Assembly (NCBI GenBank): GCA_035995205.1
Contig: DASYKS010000040.1
Coordinates: 54,480-118,479 of the forward strand
DNA: 64,000 bases
From: DASYKS01 sp035995205
GTDB lineage: Bacteria > Acidobacteriota > Thermoanaerobaculia > Multivoradales > UBA5704
Direction of reading: 5' to 3'
The position numbers were made by a program, and so were the translations under genes. Of this stretch, positions 7,759 through 16,471 are shown in pieces (position 1 is the first letter of the stretch; each line of letters starts with the position of its first letter). Under the pieces are notes generated by a model, which was not told where the DNA came from, did not search any database, and saw only the letters and a program-made list of their open reading frames with translations.

Positions 7759-8990
7759 ATCGATTCCAAATGCCGGCGGGGCGCGTCGCCGCCCGGTTTA
7801 CTTCTGTTGCGCTGCCGGTCTTGGCGTGTCTCGCGCTGGTCGGCTGTGGCGCCAAAAAGACAGGTCCCGGAGCCCCTGGAGCGGGTGCGGGAGCGCCTCC
7901 TCCGCCGGCTCAGGTGACGGTGGTTTCGGTCGTACCGCGGACGGTCCCCGTTCCCTACGAGCTGACCGGCCGGATCGAAGGGTCGCGCGAGATCGAAGTG
8001 CGCGCCCGGGTCTCCGGCATCCTTCTGGAGCGCAGCTACGAGGAAGGCCGGCCGATCAGGAAGGGGCAGACCCTGTTCGTGATCGATCCTGCCGAGTATC
8101 GCGCCGAGGTGCGGGCGGCCCAGGCGAGCCTGGCCGAAGAGCAGGCGAAGCTCGCGCGCTCCCAGCGCGACGTCGCGCGGTTGGAGCCGTTGCTCGCCGC
8201 CCACGCGACTCCCCGCAAGGATTACGACAACGCGCTCTCCGACGTGGACGAGGCCAAAGCCACGGTCCAGGCGGCGCAGGCGCGGCTGGACCAGGCGAAG
8301 CTCAACCTTTCCTATACGCGCGTCGAAGCGCCGATCTCCGGCGTCTCCTCCCGGGCCGAAAAGTCGGAGGGGAGCCTGGTCGGACCCGGCGAGAACGGCC
8401 TGTTGACCCGGATCTCCCAGGTGCAGCCGATCTGGGTGCGGTTCAGTGCGGCCGATCAGACCATGCGGACTCTGCGCGAAGGGATCGAGAGCGGCAAGAT
8501 GAGCTCGCCGGGCAACCGGAATCTGGAGGTCGAGCTGGTCCTGCCGGACGGCTCGGTCCACCCCGAGCGCGGGCGGGTCAATTTCGCCGATTCGCTGATC
8601 GATCCCGCCACCGGTTCGCAGGATTGGCGCGCCCAGTTGCCGAACGCCACCAGCTCTCTGGTGCCCGGCCAGTTCGTCCGCGTGCGCCTGCTCGGGGTCG
8701 AACGGCCGAACGCGATCCTGGTGCCGCAGCGCGCGGTGCAGCAGAGCGCGGAAGGCAAATTCGTATTCGTGGTGGGCGCCGACGGCAAGGCCGTGGCGAA
8801 ACCGATCGTGGCCGGCGATTGGCTGGGGCAGGACTGGATCATCAACTCGGGGCTCGCGTCCGGCGATCGGGTGATCGTCGACGGCGTGGTCAAGGTGCAG
8901 CCCGGCGCACCGGTTCAAGTGGTCGATGCGGCCGCTCCGGCTGCCGACGCGGCAAAAACCGGCGCCGATGCGGCCGGCGGCAAGAACTGA
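7755..8990 (+). CDS. RND efflux periplasmic adaptor (AcrA/MexA type)
   Basis: A 411-residue adaptor. A lipoprotein signal ends LALVGC (Cys about 31). Two lipoyl halves (EVRARVSGILLERSYEEGRPIRKGQTLFVIDP and YTRVEAPISGVSS) flank a coiled-coil hairpin, followed by the beta-barrel and membrane-proximal domains. The ATG at 7755 has AGGAG eight bases upstream and overlaps the TetR stop; the longer open frame from 7590 is a shadow. It pairs with the HAE1-type permease that follows 9 bp later. Confidence 0.94.
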   Translation: MNRFQMPAGRVAARFTSVALPVLACLALVGCGAKKTGPGAPGAGAGAPPPPAQVTVVSVVPRTVPVPYELTGRIEGSREIEVRARVSGILLERSYEEGRPIRKGQTLFVIDPAEYRAEVRAAQASLAEEQAKLARSQRDVARLEPLLAAHATPRKDYDNALSDVDEAKATVQAAQARLDQAKLNLSYTRVEAPISGVSSRAEKSEGSLVGPGENGLLTRISQVQPIWVRFSAADQTMRTLREGIESGKMSSPGNRNLEVELVLPDGSVHPERGRVNFADSLIDPATGSQDWRAQLPNATSSLVPGQFVRVRLLGVERPNAILVPQRAVQQSAEGKFVFVVGADGKAVAKPIVAGDWLGQDWIINSGLASGDRVIVDGVVKVQPGAPVQVVDAAAPAADAAKTGADAAGGKN

Positions 8991-8999
8991 GGCGGCCGA

Positions 9000-11900
9000 A
9001 TGTTTTCGCACTTCTTCATTCGTCGTCCCATTTTCGCCAGCGTCGTCTCGATCGTCATCGTGCTCGCCGGGATCGTCGCGATCAAGAGCCTGCCGATTGC
9101 GCAGTACCCCGAGATCGCGCCACCGCAGATCACGGTCACCTCGGTCTATCCTGGCGCCACCGCCGAAGCGCTCCAGAAAACCGTCGCCGCGCCGATCGAG
9201 GAACAGATCAACGGCGTCGAGGGAATGCTCTATCTGACCTCGATTTCGACCTCGAGCGGCCTGGTGACCACCACGGTGACGTTCGAGATCGGCACCGACG
9301 TCGACCTCGCGGCCAATAACGTCTCGAACCGCGTCCGCCTCGCCGAGCCGCGCCTGCCCGAAGAGGTGCGCAGGAACGGCGTCACGGTCCAGAAGCAGAG
9401 CAACGCGTTCATTCAGATCGTGACCTTCTCGTCGCCCGGCGGTAGGTACGACCCGGTGTACCTGTCGAACTACATCTCGATCAACGTCCTGGAGCCGCTC
9501 AAGCGCGTGCCCGGGGTCGGCAACGCGCAGATCTTCGGCGCCCGCGATTACTCCATGCGGATCTGGTTGCATCCCGACCAGATGGCGCTTTATGGGCTGA
9601 CGCCGGACGACGTCGCCGCCGCGATCCGCGAGCAGAACGCCCAGTTCGCGGTCGGCAAGATCGGCCAGGGACCGGCGAGCAAAGAGCAGGAGCTTACCTA
9701 CACGGTGACCGCCGAGGATCGGCTGAAGACGCCGGAGCAGTTTTCCGCGATCGTGCTGCGCGCCGCGCCGGACGGCAAGATCCTTCGCCTCGGCGACGTC
9801 GCGCGGGTCGAGCTCGGCGCTGGCTCCTACGATTCCGAGGCGCGGCTCGACGGCCGCGCGGCCATCTTCATCGGCGTCTTCCTTCAGCCGGGGGCCAACG
9901 CCCTGGCCACCGCCGACGGGGTGATCAAGCAGCTGAACGAGCTCGCCAAGTCGTTCCCCAAAGGGATCGAGTACCAGATTCCGTTCGACACCACGCGATT
10001 CGTCCAGGTGTCGATCGAAGAGGTGATCAAGACGCTCGCCGAGGCGCTACTGCTGGTGCTCCTGGTGGTCTATCTGTTCCTCCAGAGCTTCCGCGCGACG
10101 CTGATCCCGATGGTCGCGGTGCCGGTCTCGCTGATCGGCACGTTCGCCGGAATGTACGCCTTGGGCTTTTCGATCAACACGCTCACCCTGTTCGGATTGG
10201 TGCTCGCGATCGGCATCGTCGTCGACGACGCGATCGTCGTGCTCGAAAACACCGAACGCATCATGCGTACCGAGGGCAAATCGGCGCGCGAAGCGGCGTT
10301 CGCCTCGATGACCGAGGTCACCGGCCCGGTCGTGGCGATCGTCCTCGTGCTCTGTTCGGTGTTCGTGCCGGTCGCGTTCTTGGGCGGCCTCGCGGGCCAG
10401 CTCTACCGCCAGTTTGCGATCACCGTCGCGATCTCGGTGGCGATCTCAGGCCTCGTCGCCTTGACCCTCACCCCCGCCCTCTGTGCTCTCGTGCTGCGCG
10501 AGCATCGCGAGCCCCGCGGACCGCTCGGCGCGTTCTTCCGCGGCTTCAACCACCGGTTCGAGGACGGCACGAACGGCTTCGTGCGGGTCGTCCGCTGGCT
10601 GCTCGACCGGCCGCGGCTCGGCGTCGTTTTCTTCCTGCTCGTGGTGGCCGGCGCGGTACTGATGTTCGGCAAGGTCCCCGGCGCCCTGGTGCCGGCGGAA
10701 GACCAGGGCTACTTCATCGCGGCCTCGCTGCTGCCGGAAGGAGCGACCCTCGGGCGCACCCATGCGGTGGCCGAACGGGTCGAGAAGATCCTGCGGGCCG
10801 ATCCGGCGGTCGAGCACGTGGCGACGATCAACGGTCTCGACTTCATCGGCGGCGGCTCCAAGGGCTCGGTCTCGACCATGTTCGTCATCCTCAAGAACTG
10901 GCGCGACCGAAAGACGCCGAACCTTTCGCTCGACGCGACGATCGGCCGCTTTTTCGGCGGCATCGCCGGGATCAAAGAGGCGCAGGTGTTCGGCTTCAAC
11001 CCGCCGCCGATCCAAGGTCTGGGCGCCACCGGCGGTTTCGAGGTCTACGTCCAGAACCGCGGCGAGGGCGACACCGCGCGCCTGAACCAGGTGGCGCAGG
11101 AATTCATGGGCAAGTTGAACCAGGACAAGCGGCTGTTCGGGGCGTACTCCCTGTTCCGCGCCGACTCGCCGCAGATCCACGTCCGGCTCGATCGCGAGAA
11201 GGCCAAGGCGCTCGGCGTCTCGGTCACCGACGTCTTTTCGACCCTCCAGGCGTCGTTCGGCTCGCTCTACGTCAACGACTTCGACAAGGCCGGCCGGGTC
11301 TTCCGCGTCCAGGTCCAAGCCGATTCGGAGTTCCGCGCGAAGCCCGAAGATCTCACCCGCAGTTTCGTCCGTTCGAGCAGCGGCGCGATGGTGCCGCTCT
11401 CCGCGCTGCTCTCGCTTGAGTACAGCTCCGGGGCCGAGACGCTCGAACGGTTCAACCTCTACCCGTCGATCAAGATTCTCGGCGCCCCCGCTCCGGGCCG
11501 AAGCTCGTCCGAGGCGCTCGCCGCGGTCGAGGAGATCGCCGCGAAAGACCTGCCGCCGGGATTCGGAGTCGCCTGGACCGGCAGCGCTTATCAGGAGAAG
11601 AAGAGCGGCGGCTCGTCCACCCAGGTGCTGCTGTTCGGCATGGTGTTCGTGTTCCTGATTCTCGCGGCCCAGTTCGAAAAGTGGTCGCTGCCGATCGCGG
11701 TTTTGCTCTCCGTGCCGTTCGCGTTCCTCGGCGCCCTCGCCGCGGTCTACCTGCGCGGCATGCCGAACGACGTCTACTTCCAGATCGGCCTGGTCACCCT
11801 GATCGGCCTCTCGGCCAAGAACGCGATTCTGATCGTCGAGTTCGCGGCGCAGCAGCGCGAGCAGGGCAAGTCGATCATCGAAGCCGCGGCCGAGGCGGCC

Positions 11901-12170
11901 CGGCTCCGCTTCCGGCCGATCCTGATGACCTCGTTCGCGTTCATCCTCGGCGTTTTGCCGCTCGCACTCTCGACCGGCGCGGGCGCGGCGGCCCGCCGCT
12001 CGATGGGCACCGGGGTGGTCGGCGGCATGTTGGTCGCGACGCTGGTCGCGGTGCTGTTCATCCCACTCTTCTACCGCTGGGTGTCCAGAGAGAAAGAGCC
12101 GAACCCGGACCTCGACGAGACCGACTCGATCCGGACGCACCCCGCGACCGCCGAAAGGAGTGCTTCATGA
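9000..12170 (+). CDS. RND multidrug efflux permease, HAE1/AcrB type
   Basis: A 1056-residue inner-membrane proton/drug antiporter of normal length. It has the N-terminal MFSHFFIRRPIFASVVSI helix, the porter motif SLPIAQYPEIAPPQITV, and TM4 with the proton-relay aspartates (LAIGIVVDDAIVVLEN). The central GALVPAEDQGYF segment and C-terminal repeats of the topology are also present. It resembles AcrB/MexB rather than metal exporters. Its stop overlaps the outer-membrane factor start (ATGA, 12167-12170). Confidence 0.96.
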   Translation: MFSHFFIRRPIFASVVSIVIVLAGIVAIKSLPIAQYPEIAPPQITVTSVYPGATAEALQKTVAAPIEEQINGVEGMLYLTSISTSSGLVTTTVTFEIGTDVDLAANNVSNRVRLAEPRLPEEVRRNGVTVQKQSNAFIQIVTFSSPGGRYDPVYLSNYISINVLEPLKRVPGVGNAQIFGARDYSMRIWLHPDQMALYGLTPDDVAAAIREQNAQFAVGKIGQGPASKEQELTYTVTAEDRLKTPEQFSAIVLRAAPDGKILRLGDVARVELGAGSYDSEARLDGRAAIFIGVFLQPGANALATADGVIKQLNELAKSFPKGIEYQIPFDTTRFVQVSIEEVIKTLAEALLLVLLVVYLFLQSFRATLIPMVAVPVSLIGTFAGMYALGFSINTLTLFGLVLAIGIVVDDAIVVLENTERIMRTEGKSAREAAFASMTEVTGPVVAIVLVLCSVFVPVAFLGGLAGQLYRQFAITVAISVAISGLVALTLTPALCALVLREHREPRGPLGAFFRGFNHRFEDGTNGFVRVVRWLLDRPRLGVVFFLLVVAGAVLMFGKVPGALVPAEDQGYFIAASLLPEGATLGRTHAVAERVEKILRADPAVEHVATINGLDFIGGGSKGSVSTMFVILKNWRDRKTPNLSLDATIGRFFGGIAGIKEAQVFGFNPPPIQGLGATGGFEVYVQNRGEGDTARLNQVAQEFMGKLNQDKRLFGAYSLFRADSPQIHVRLDREKAKALGVSVTDVFSTLQASFGSLYVNDFDKAGRVFRVQVQADSEFRAKPEDLTRSFVRSSSGAMVPLSALLSLEYSSGAETLERFNLYPSIKILGAPAPGRSSSEALAAVEEIAAKDLPPGFGVAWTGSAYQEKKSGGSSTQVLLFGMVFVFLILAAQFEKWSLPIAVLLSVPFAFLGALAAVYLRGMPNDVYFQIGLVTLIGLSAKNAILIVEFAAQQREQGKSIIEAAAEAARLRFRPILMTSFAFILGVLPLALSTGAGAAARRSMGTGVVGGMLVATLVAVLFIPLFYRWVSREKEPNPDLDETDSIRTHPATAERSAS

Positions 12171-13657
12171 CCCCCGTTCGCCCCCTCGCCCCGGCCCGCC
12201 GTTTCGGGTTTCGGGCTGTTCGATATGCGGCGCTCGCCGTGAGCGTCGTCGTTCTCGCCGTCGGGCTCGGAGGCTGCGCCTCGCTCCGCACGAAATACGA
12301 ACGTCCGACGGTCGCCCTGCCCCAGGCTTATTCGCAGGCTTCGCAGTCCACCGCGCCCATACCTGACGCCTGGTGGAAGTTGTTCGGCGACCCGCACCTC
12401 GACGCCCTGATCGACGAGGCGTTTGCCGCCAACCAGGATCTCGCCGCCGCGGCGGCGAGAGTGGAAGAGGCGCGGGCGCTCGCCGGCTTCGCCCGCGCCG
12501 AGCAGTTCCCGGAGATCGACGCGGGAGGCATGGCCTCGCGCACGCGGTTCTCCAACGCCTCGGGGCAGTTTCCCCCCGGCATTCCGCTCGAATTCGATTC
12601 GTTCCGCGTCACCGCGAGCGTTTCGTACGAATTCGACTTCTGGGGCCGCTACCGCCGCGCCACGGACGCCGCGCGGGCGGAGCTGCTGGCGACCGAAGAA
12701 GGGCGGAAGAACGTCCGCCTCGCGCTGGCCGCCGACGTAGCGACCGCCTGGTTCGACCTGCTCTCGTTCGATCATCAGCTCGGCATCGCCCGGGAAACCC
12801 TGGGCACGCGGGGAGAGTCGGTCCGCCTGCAGGATGCCCGCTACGACGCCGGCACGATCTCCGAGCTCGATCTCGCCCAGGCGCAGTCCGAAGTGGCGTC
12901 GACCGAAGCGACGATCCCCGCGCTCACCCGGGCGATCCGCCAGACCGAGAACCGGCTGACCGTCCTGCTCGGCCGTTTCGGCGGCACGATCGAGCGCCCC
13001 GGCAGCACCCTCGAAACCTCCACGCTCCCCGATGTGCCCGCCGGCCTGCCGTCTCAGCTCCTGGCCCGCCGTCCCGACTTGGTGGCCGCAGAGCAGCGCC
13101 TGATCGCGGCGGATGCCCGCATCGGCATCGCCCGCGCGGCCTACTTCCCCTCGATTTCGCTCACCGGCTACGCCGGTTCGGAAAGCACCGACCTCGCCGA
13201 CCTGTTCGGCTCGGGCACGGGCATCTGGCAAGCCGCGCTCGGCGTCTTGCAGCCGATCTGGAACGCCGGCCGCACCCGCCGCCAGGTGGAAGCGGCGAGC
13301 GCGCGCGAAAAACAAGCCGAGGCCGCCTACCAAAAAGCGATCCAAACGGCATTCGCCGAAGTCGAAGACGCCCTCGTCGCCCGCTCGACCGGAGTCCTGG
13401 AACGAGAAGCCCGAACCCGCCAAGTCGAAGCCCTAAGCCGCGCCCGTAACCTCGCCGACATCCGCTACGACGCCGGAGAATCCTCTTACTTCGAAGTCCT
13501 AGACGCCCAACGTAGCCAATTCGTCGCCCAGCTCAACTGGGCTCAGGCCCGCCGCGACGAGTTGGTGGCGGCGGTTGCGCTGTTCAAGGCGTTGGGGGGT
13601 GGGTGGGAGGAGCCGGTGAGTGCGGAACCGGTGGCTGAGGTGGCGCCGACGCCGTAA
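12167..13657 (+). CDS. NodT-family outer-membrane efflux lipoprotein (OprM-like)
   Basis: A 496-residue outer-membrane channel. A lipoprotein signal ends GLGGC (Cys about 37). Next come the family segment KYERPTVALP, WWKLFGDPHLDALIDEA, two coiled-coil/beta repeats (LPSQLLARRPDLVAAEQRLIAA, LLQPIWNAGRTR-like) and a low-complexity C-terminus. It completes the second tripartite pump. The ATG at 12167 is preceded by AAAGGAG and overlaps the permease stop. Confidence 0.94.
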   Translation: MTPVRPLAPARRFGFRAVRYAALAVSVVVLAVGLGGCASLRTKYERPTVALPQAYSQASQSTAPIPDAWWKLFGDPHLDALIDEAFAANQDLAAAAARVEEARALAGFARAEQFPEIDAGGMASRTRFSNASGQFPPGIPLEFDSFRVTASVSYEFDFWGRYRRATDAARAELLATEEGRKNVRLALAADVATAWFDLLSFDHQLGIARETLGTRGESVRLQDARYDAGTISELDLAQAQSEVASTEATIPALTRAIRQTENRLTVLLGRFGGTIERPGSTLETSTLPDVPAGLPSQLLARRPDLVAAEQRLIAADARIGIARAAYFPSISLTGYAGSESTDLADLFGSGTGIWQAALGVLQPIWNAGRTRRQVEAASAREKQAEAAYQKAIQTAFAEVEDALVARSTGVLEREARTRQVEALSRARNLADIRYDAGESSYFEVLDAQRSQFVAQLNWAQARRDELVAAVALFKALGGGWEEPVSAEPVAEVAPTP

Positions 13658-13691
13658 GGAAGGCAAAATACGGCTGGTCGGACGATTTCGC

Positions 13692-13720
13692 AGGGGCGGA
13701 GGCAAGCAAGCTCCGCCTCT
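13692..13720. terminator. Hairpin between convergent genes, half of the 68-bp REP-like element
   Basis: AGGGGCGGAG and CTCCGCCTCT arms flank a nine-base loop, between the outer-membrane factor stop and the stop of the minus-strand gene. The arm sequence matches one half of the repeat found several times inside the disordered CIS gene (for example 47098-47165). It could serve as a bidirectional terminator. Confidence 0.5.
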
Positions 13721-14357
13721 ATTTCTTGCGCAGGTCTGCCACCCAGCGCTGGATGAAGTCGAGGTACTCCGGCACCGGCATCATGTTGAGGTCGTCGTCG
13801 GTGAAGCCCTCTTTCCGTCGAGCCTTGTAGAAAGCTCCTGTGAAGTCCGAGAAGTAGAACCAGATTTTCGTCGGGCTTTCGATTCGTCGGCGCTTTGCGG
13901 TTTCGACAAACCAGTTCCGCACCGCGCCCACTACCTCCTCGGGTTGGTTCTCATGCTTCTTGATGTCAATACCGGAGAGATCGGAGATGGCCTTCCTGAA
14001 CTCGTGCTGGTCCTTTTCAAGGATCAAGCATTGTTTCGAGCGTAGGCGGCCCGAGCCGAACAAGCGACAGCCGTATTCGATGCCGAGCTCGAACGGCATG
14101 TTCATTCTGTAGAACTCGCCGACCTCAGTGGCTTGAAGGCGGGACAGGTCGTGGATACTGTATTTCGATTCCCGGATCAGTGAACAAATCTTGTCGATTC
14201 GGTTTTCCCCGGAATCGAACCGCTCGGAGGCGATTCTCGGCAAATAACCGAGGTAAACAACGGTGAAGAGGAGTGGCCGGAGAAGCGGAAGGTAAGCCGC
14301 GTCAAACGGGCAATTGATGAAGACGCTGGTCTCGAAGCTCACGCCCTGGCCGGCCAT
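13719..14357 (-). CDS. Hypothetical protein with a TIR-like or deoxyribosyltransferase-like Rossmann N-terminus
   Basis: A 212-residue soluble protein. The N-terminus has SVFINCPFDAAYLPLLRPLLFTVVYLGYLPRIA, followed by an acidic RIDKICSLIRESKYSIHDLSR stretch and NMPFELGIEYG. This strand-acidic loop-helix layout is seen in a widespread uncharacterised family and resembles TIR or nucleoside 2-deoxyribosyltransferase-like folds; I cannot prove either. The C-terminal third is charged and helical. It is followed upstream (13 bp) by a DUF2188 gene on the same strand. Base composition is less GC-rich than the flanking pump genes, suggesting an accessory origin. Confidence 0.75.
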   Translation of the reverse strand: MAGQGVSFETSVFINCPFDAAYLPLLRPLLFTVVYLGYLPRIASERFDSGENRIDKICSLIRESKYSIHDLSRLQATEVGEFYRMNMPFELGIEYGCRLFGSGRLRSKQCLILEKDQHEFRKAISDLSGIDIKKHENQPEEVVGAVRNWFVETAKRRRIESPTKIWFYFSDFTGAFYKARRKEGFTDDDLNMMPVPEYLDFIQRWVADLRKK

Positions 14358-14369
14358 GAAAGGTCCGGT

Positions 14370-14585
14370 CTAGGCTCTGCCGTTCCTGTAGGAGTCCGTA
14401 CGCTCGACCGTGCCGTCGCGTTTATGAATGTACAGCTCCAAGCCTTGGCGGATGCTCACGTCTCGGCCCCAAGAAATCGCCGCCTCCCGGGTCTCGAAAT
14501 GCTTGGTCGCCCTGACCGCCCCGCCCTTCCTGACGACCCAGCCACCTCGAGGATGAGGAACCACATGTTGGGTACCGGTAGCCAT
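14370..14585 (-). CDS. DUF2188-like small protein
   Basis: A 71-residue protein with the DUF2188 pattern: HVVPHPRGGWVVRKGGAVRA, then HFETREAAISWGRDVSIRQG, then LYIHKRDGTVERTDSYRN. Members are tiny predicted beta-beta-alpha proteins of unknown function, often next to accessory or defence-like genes. Here it precedes the TIR-like candidate by 12 bp, so the pair is likely one unit. Confidence 0.8.
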   Translation of the reverse strand: MATGTQHVVPHPRGGWVVRKGGAVRATKHFETREAAISWGRDVSIRQGLELYIHKRDGTVERTDSYRNGRA

Positions 14586-14669
14586 ACTCTGATTCTAGCA
14601 CCGCTGGGTCATCGCGGAATCTCCTCCCGGAGAGGAGAGTCGGGAGGGCGGGTGCGAGGTTGTGGAGCT

Positions 14670-14927
14670 CTATCCTTTCCGGCCGCTTCCCTCCGCCACC
14701 AACTCCTCCTTCCTCACCCGCCGCAACCGCTTGATCCGCCGTTCCTCGCGCAACGCGTCGCTCCAGGTTTCCACTTCCACCGACCAGGTAATGTCGACGG
14801 GTAAGCGCGAGCGGGTGTAGCGCGAGGCTTTGCCCGCCTGGTGCTCGCGCAGGCGCTTGGCGAGGTCGACGGCGGCTCCCGTGTAGAGCGAGCCGTCGCG
14901 ACAGCGCAGGATGTAGACGAAGGGCAC
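14670..14927 (-). CDS. GIY-YIG endonuclease-like protein
   Basis: An 85-residue single-domain GIY-YIG protein of the UPF0213 type: FVYILRCRDGSLYTGAAVDLAKRLREH, then GKASRYTRSRLPVDI and a late Glu in the ALREERRIKRL helix. The second motif reads YTG rather than YIG, as is common in this group. The GTG at 14927 starts the domain directly. The open frame continues further upstream, but that part runs through a repeat (14985-15020) and is unlikely to be coding. Stand-alone members are of uncertain function. Confidence 0.8.
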   Translation of the reverse strand: MPFVYILRCRDGSLYTGAAVDLAKRLREHQAGKASRYTRSRLPVDITWSVEVETWSDALREERRIKRLRRVRKEELVAEGSGRKG

Positions 14928-14983
14928 GGAAGGGGATGGTATCTCCGGCGCGCCTCTTCCGGTTGCTCGCAACCGACCAACCA

Positions 14984-15021
14984 CATGGGGCGCCGACACG
15001 TCGCCGCACTCCAAAATTCCG
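14984..15021. repeat. REP-like palindromic repeat, family D
   Basis: The stretch holds CGCCGACACGTCGCCG followed by CACTCCAAAAT. It matches in inverted orientation the intergenic repeat at 20648-20706 (TTTTGGAGTGCGGCGACG). It sits between the GIY-YIG start and the TssJ gene. Confidence 0.6.
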
Positions 15022-15118
15022 GGGGAGGTCGCCGGCCCTGTGGTAAATTCACCCCGAGCTTTGCAAAAAAGGACAAGACTCTCGCGGGGCGTCGGGTTCC
15101 GGCGCCGGGAAGAGGTTG

Positions 15119-15616
15119 ATGATCCGGCGGGGTGACGTGGCAAGACTGCACTCGGCGTCGCGGGCGCTGCTCGCTTTTTCGCTCCTGATGTTGGCCGTCG
15201 GCTGCTCGAAGCTGCCGCGGACGCGCTCGTTTTTCGGCGGCGATTTCACCCTCGGCGTGACGGTCGAGGCGGGGATCAACCAGAACAGCCCCGTGCCGGT
15301 CGAGGTGCTGCTGGTCTACGACTCCGGCCTGTACGGCCAGCTCTCGAAGATGACCGCCCAACAGTGGTTCGCCGGCCGGGCGCAGTTTCTGCTCGACAAT
15401 CCGCCGGGCGACGGCTGGACCTCGGAGATGCGGCAGTGGGTGCCGGGCGAGACGGTGCCCAAGCTGGAATTCGATTATTCGCCGGGGATCAACGGCGCGA
15501 TCCTGTTCGCCGGGTATTTCTCTCCCGGCGCCCACCGCGCGATCTTCCAACCGTTCAACGACCAGCTCCTGACACTCCAAGCGACCGACTTCGTGCTCAC
15601 GCGGGTCCGGGACTAG
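15119..15616 (+). CDS. tssJ: TssJ-like outer-membrane lipoprotein of a type VI-type membrane complex
   Basis: A 165-residue lipoprotein with a signal segment ending in a lipobox (LAVGC, Cys about 29). The mature part is a beta-sandwich-like domain (VEAGINQNSPVPVEVLLVYDS ... MTAQQWFAGRAQF ... WVPGETVPKLEFDYSPGINGAILFAGYFS). The alternation and length match TssJ, the outer-membrane lipoprotein that binds TssM in T6SS. The assignment rests strongly on the next two genes, which are recognisably TssL and TssM. ATG 15119 is preferred over the TTG at 15116, with AAGAGG just upstream. Confidence 0.75.
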   Translation: MIRRGDVARLHSASRALLAFSLLMLAVGCSKLPRTRSFFGGDFTLGVTVEAGINQNSPVPVEVLLVYDSGLYGQLSKMTAQQWFAGRAQFLLDNPPGDGWTSEMRQWVPGETVPKLEFDYSPGINGAILFAGYFSPGAHRAIFQPFNDQLLTLQATDFVLTRVRD

Positions 15617-15628
15617 GGCGCTCCCATC

Positions 15629-16471
15629 ATGGCCGCTTCGTCCATCCCCACCGATCCGCTGCTCCGCTTCCGCGCCTTCGCCGCGGAGGTCGCCGAGATC
15701 CTGGACCAGCTCGCGGCCGGGACTCTGCTCGTCAAGGGCACTGCCAGCGGCTCCAACGGCTCGAACGGGGGGTCGAAGGGAACGGGATCTACAGGAACGG
15801 CGGCAGCTACAGGAACGGCGGGATCTGCGGGAGGAGCGGCCGCCTCCGACCCCTCGACGGCGCCCGCGATCTACGACGCGGTGCGCATCCGTCTCGTACC
15901 CTACCTCGCGCCCCTCACCGCGGGAACCGCGACCAGCCCGTTGACGGAGCCGGCGCGCTATCTAATGGCGGCGTTCGGCGACGACACGTTCCTCAACCTC
16001 GTCTGGCCGGGCCAGGTGGCGTGGCAACGCTCGACGCTCGAAAAGCAATTTTTCGGCACCGACGTCGCGGCCACCGAGATCCTCTCGCGCATCGACCAGC
16101 TGCTCGCCGCCCCCGGGCCTCGCGCCTTGCCGCTCGCGAAGATGTACCTGATCGCGCTCGCCCTCGGTTTTGAAGGGGCGTTGCGCGGCACGGCGGATGC
16201 GCAGGCGATGCTCGCCGAGAAGCGCCGGGGATTGGGCGCGATGATCTCGGCCGGCGATCCGCCCGAGCCGGGCGCCGCCGGCCGGTTGTTTCCCGACGGC
16301 TATCGCCACACGCTCGAAGGGGGCAAGCCGAAGAGCCTGCCACGGGCCGCCGTCTGGGCGCTCGCTCTCGTCGCCGTGCTGCTCTTCTGGTGGGGGCTCT
16401 CCTGGCCGCTCTGGCACAACGGCACGGCGGGGCTGCGCTCGATCCTTCAATCCTTGCTGCCGGCGAGCTGA
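15629..16471 (+). CDS. tssL: TssL/DotU-like inner-membrane protein
   Basis: A 280-residue TssL. It has the DotU core: RYLMAAFGDDTFLNL, WQRSTLEKQFFGTDVA, LPLAKMYLIALALGFEGALRG, and one C-terminal membrane helix (about residues 233-255). An unusual Gly/Ser/Thr/Ala-rich low-complexity insert interrupts the N-terminal helical region (about residues 40-75). No OmpA-like peptidoglycan-binding domain is attached. Its stop overlaps the TssM start by one base. Confidence 0.85.
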   Translation: MAASSIPTDPLLRFRAFAAEVAEILDQLAAGTLLVKGTASGSNGSNGGSKGTGSTGTAAATGTAGSAGGAAASDPSTAPAIYDAVRIRLVPYLAPLTAGTATSPLTEPARYLMAAFGDDTFLNLVWPGQVAWQRSTLEKQFFGTDVAATEILSRIDQLLAAPGPRALPLAKMYLIALALGFEGALRGTADAQAMLAEKRRGLGAMISAGDPPEPGAAGRLFPDGYRHTLEGGKPKSLPRAAVWALALVAVLLFWWGLSWPLWHNGTAGLRSILQSLLPAS

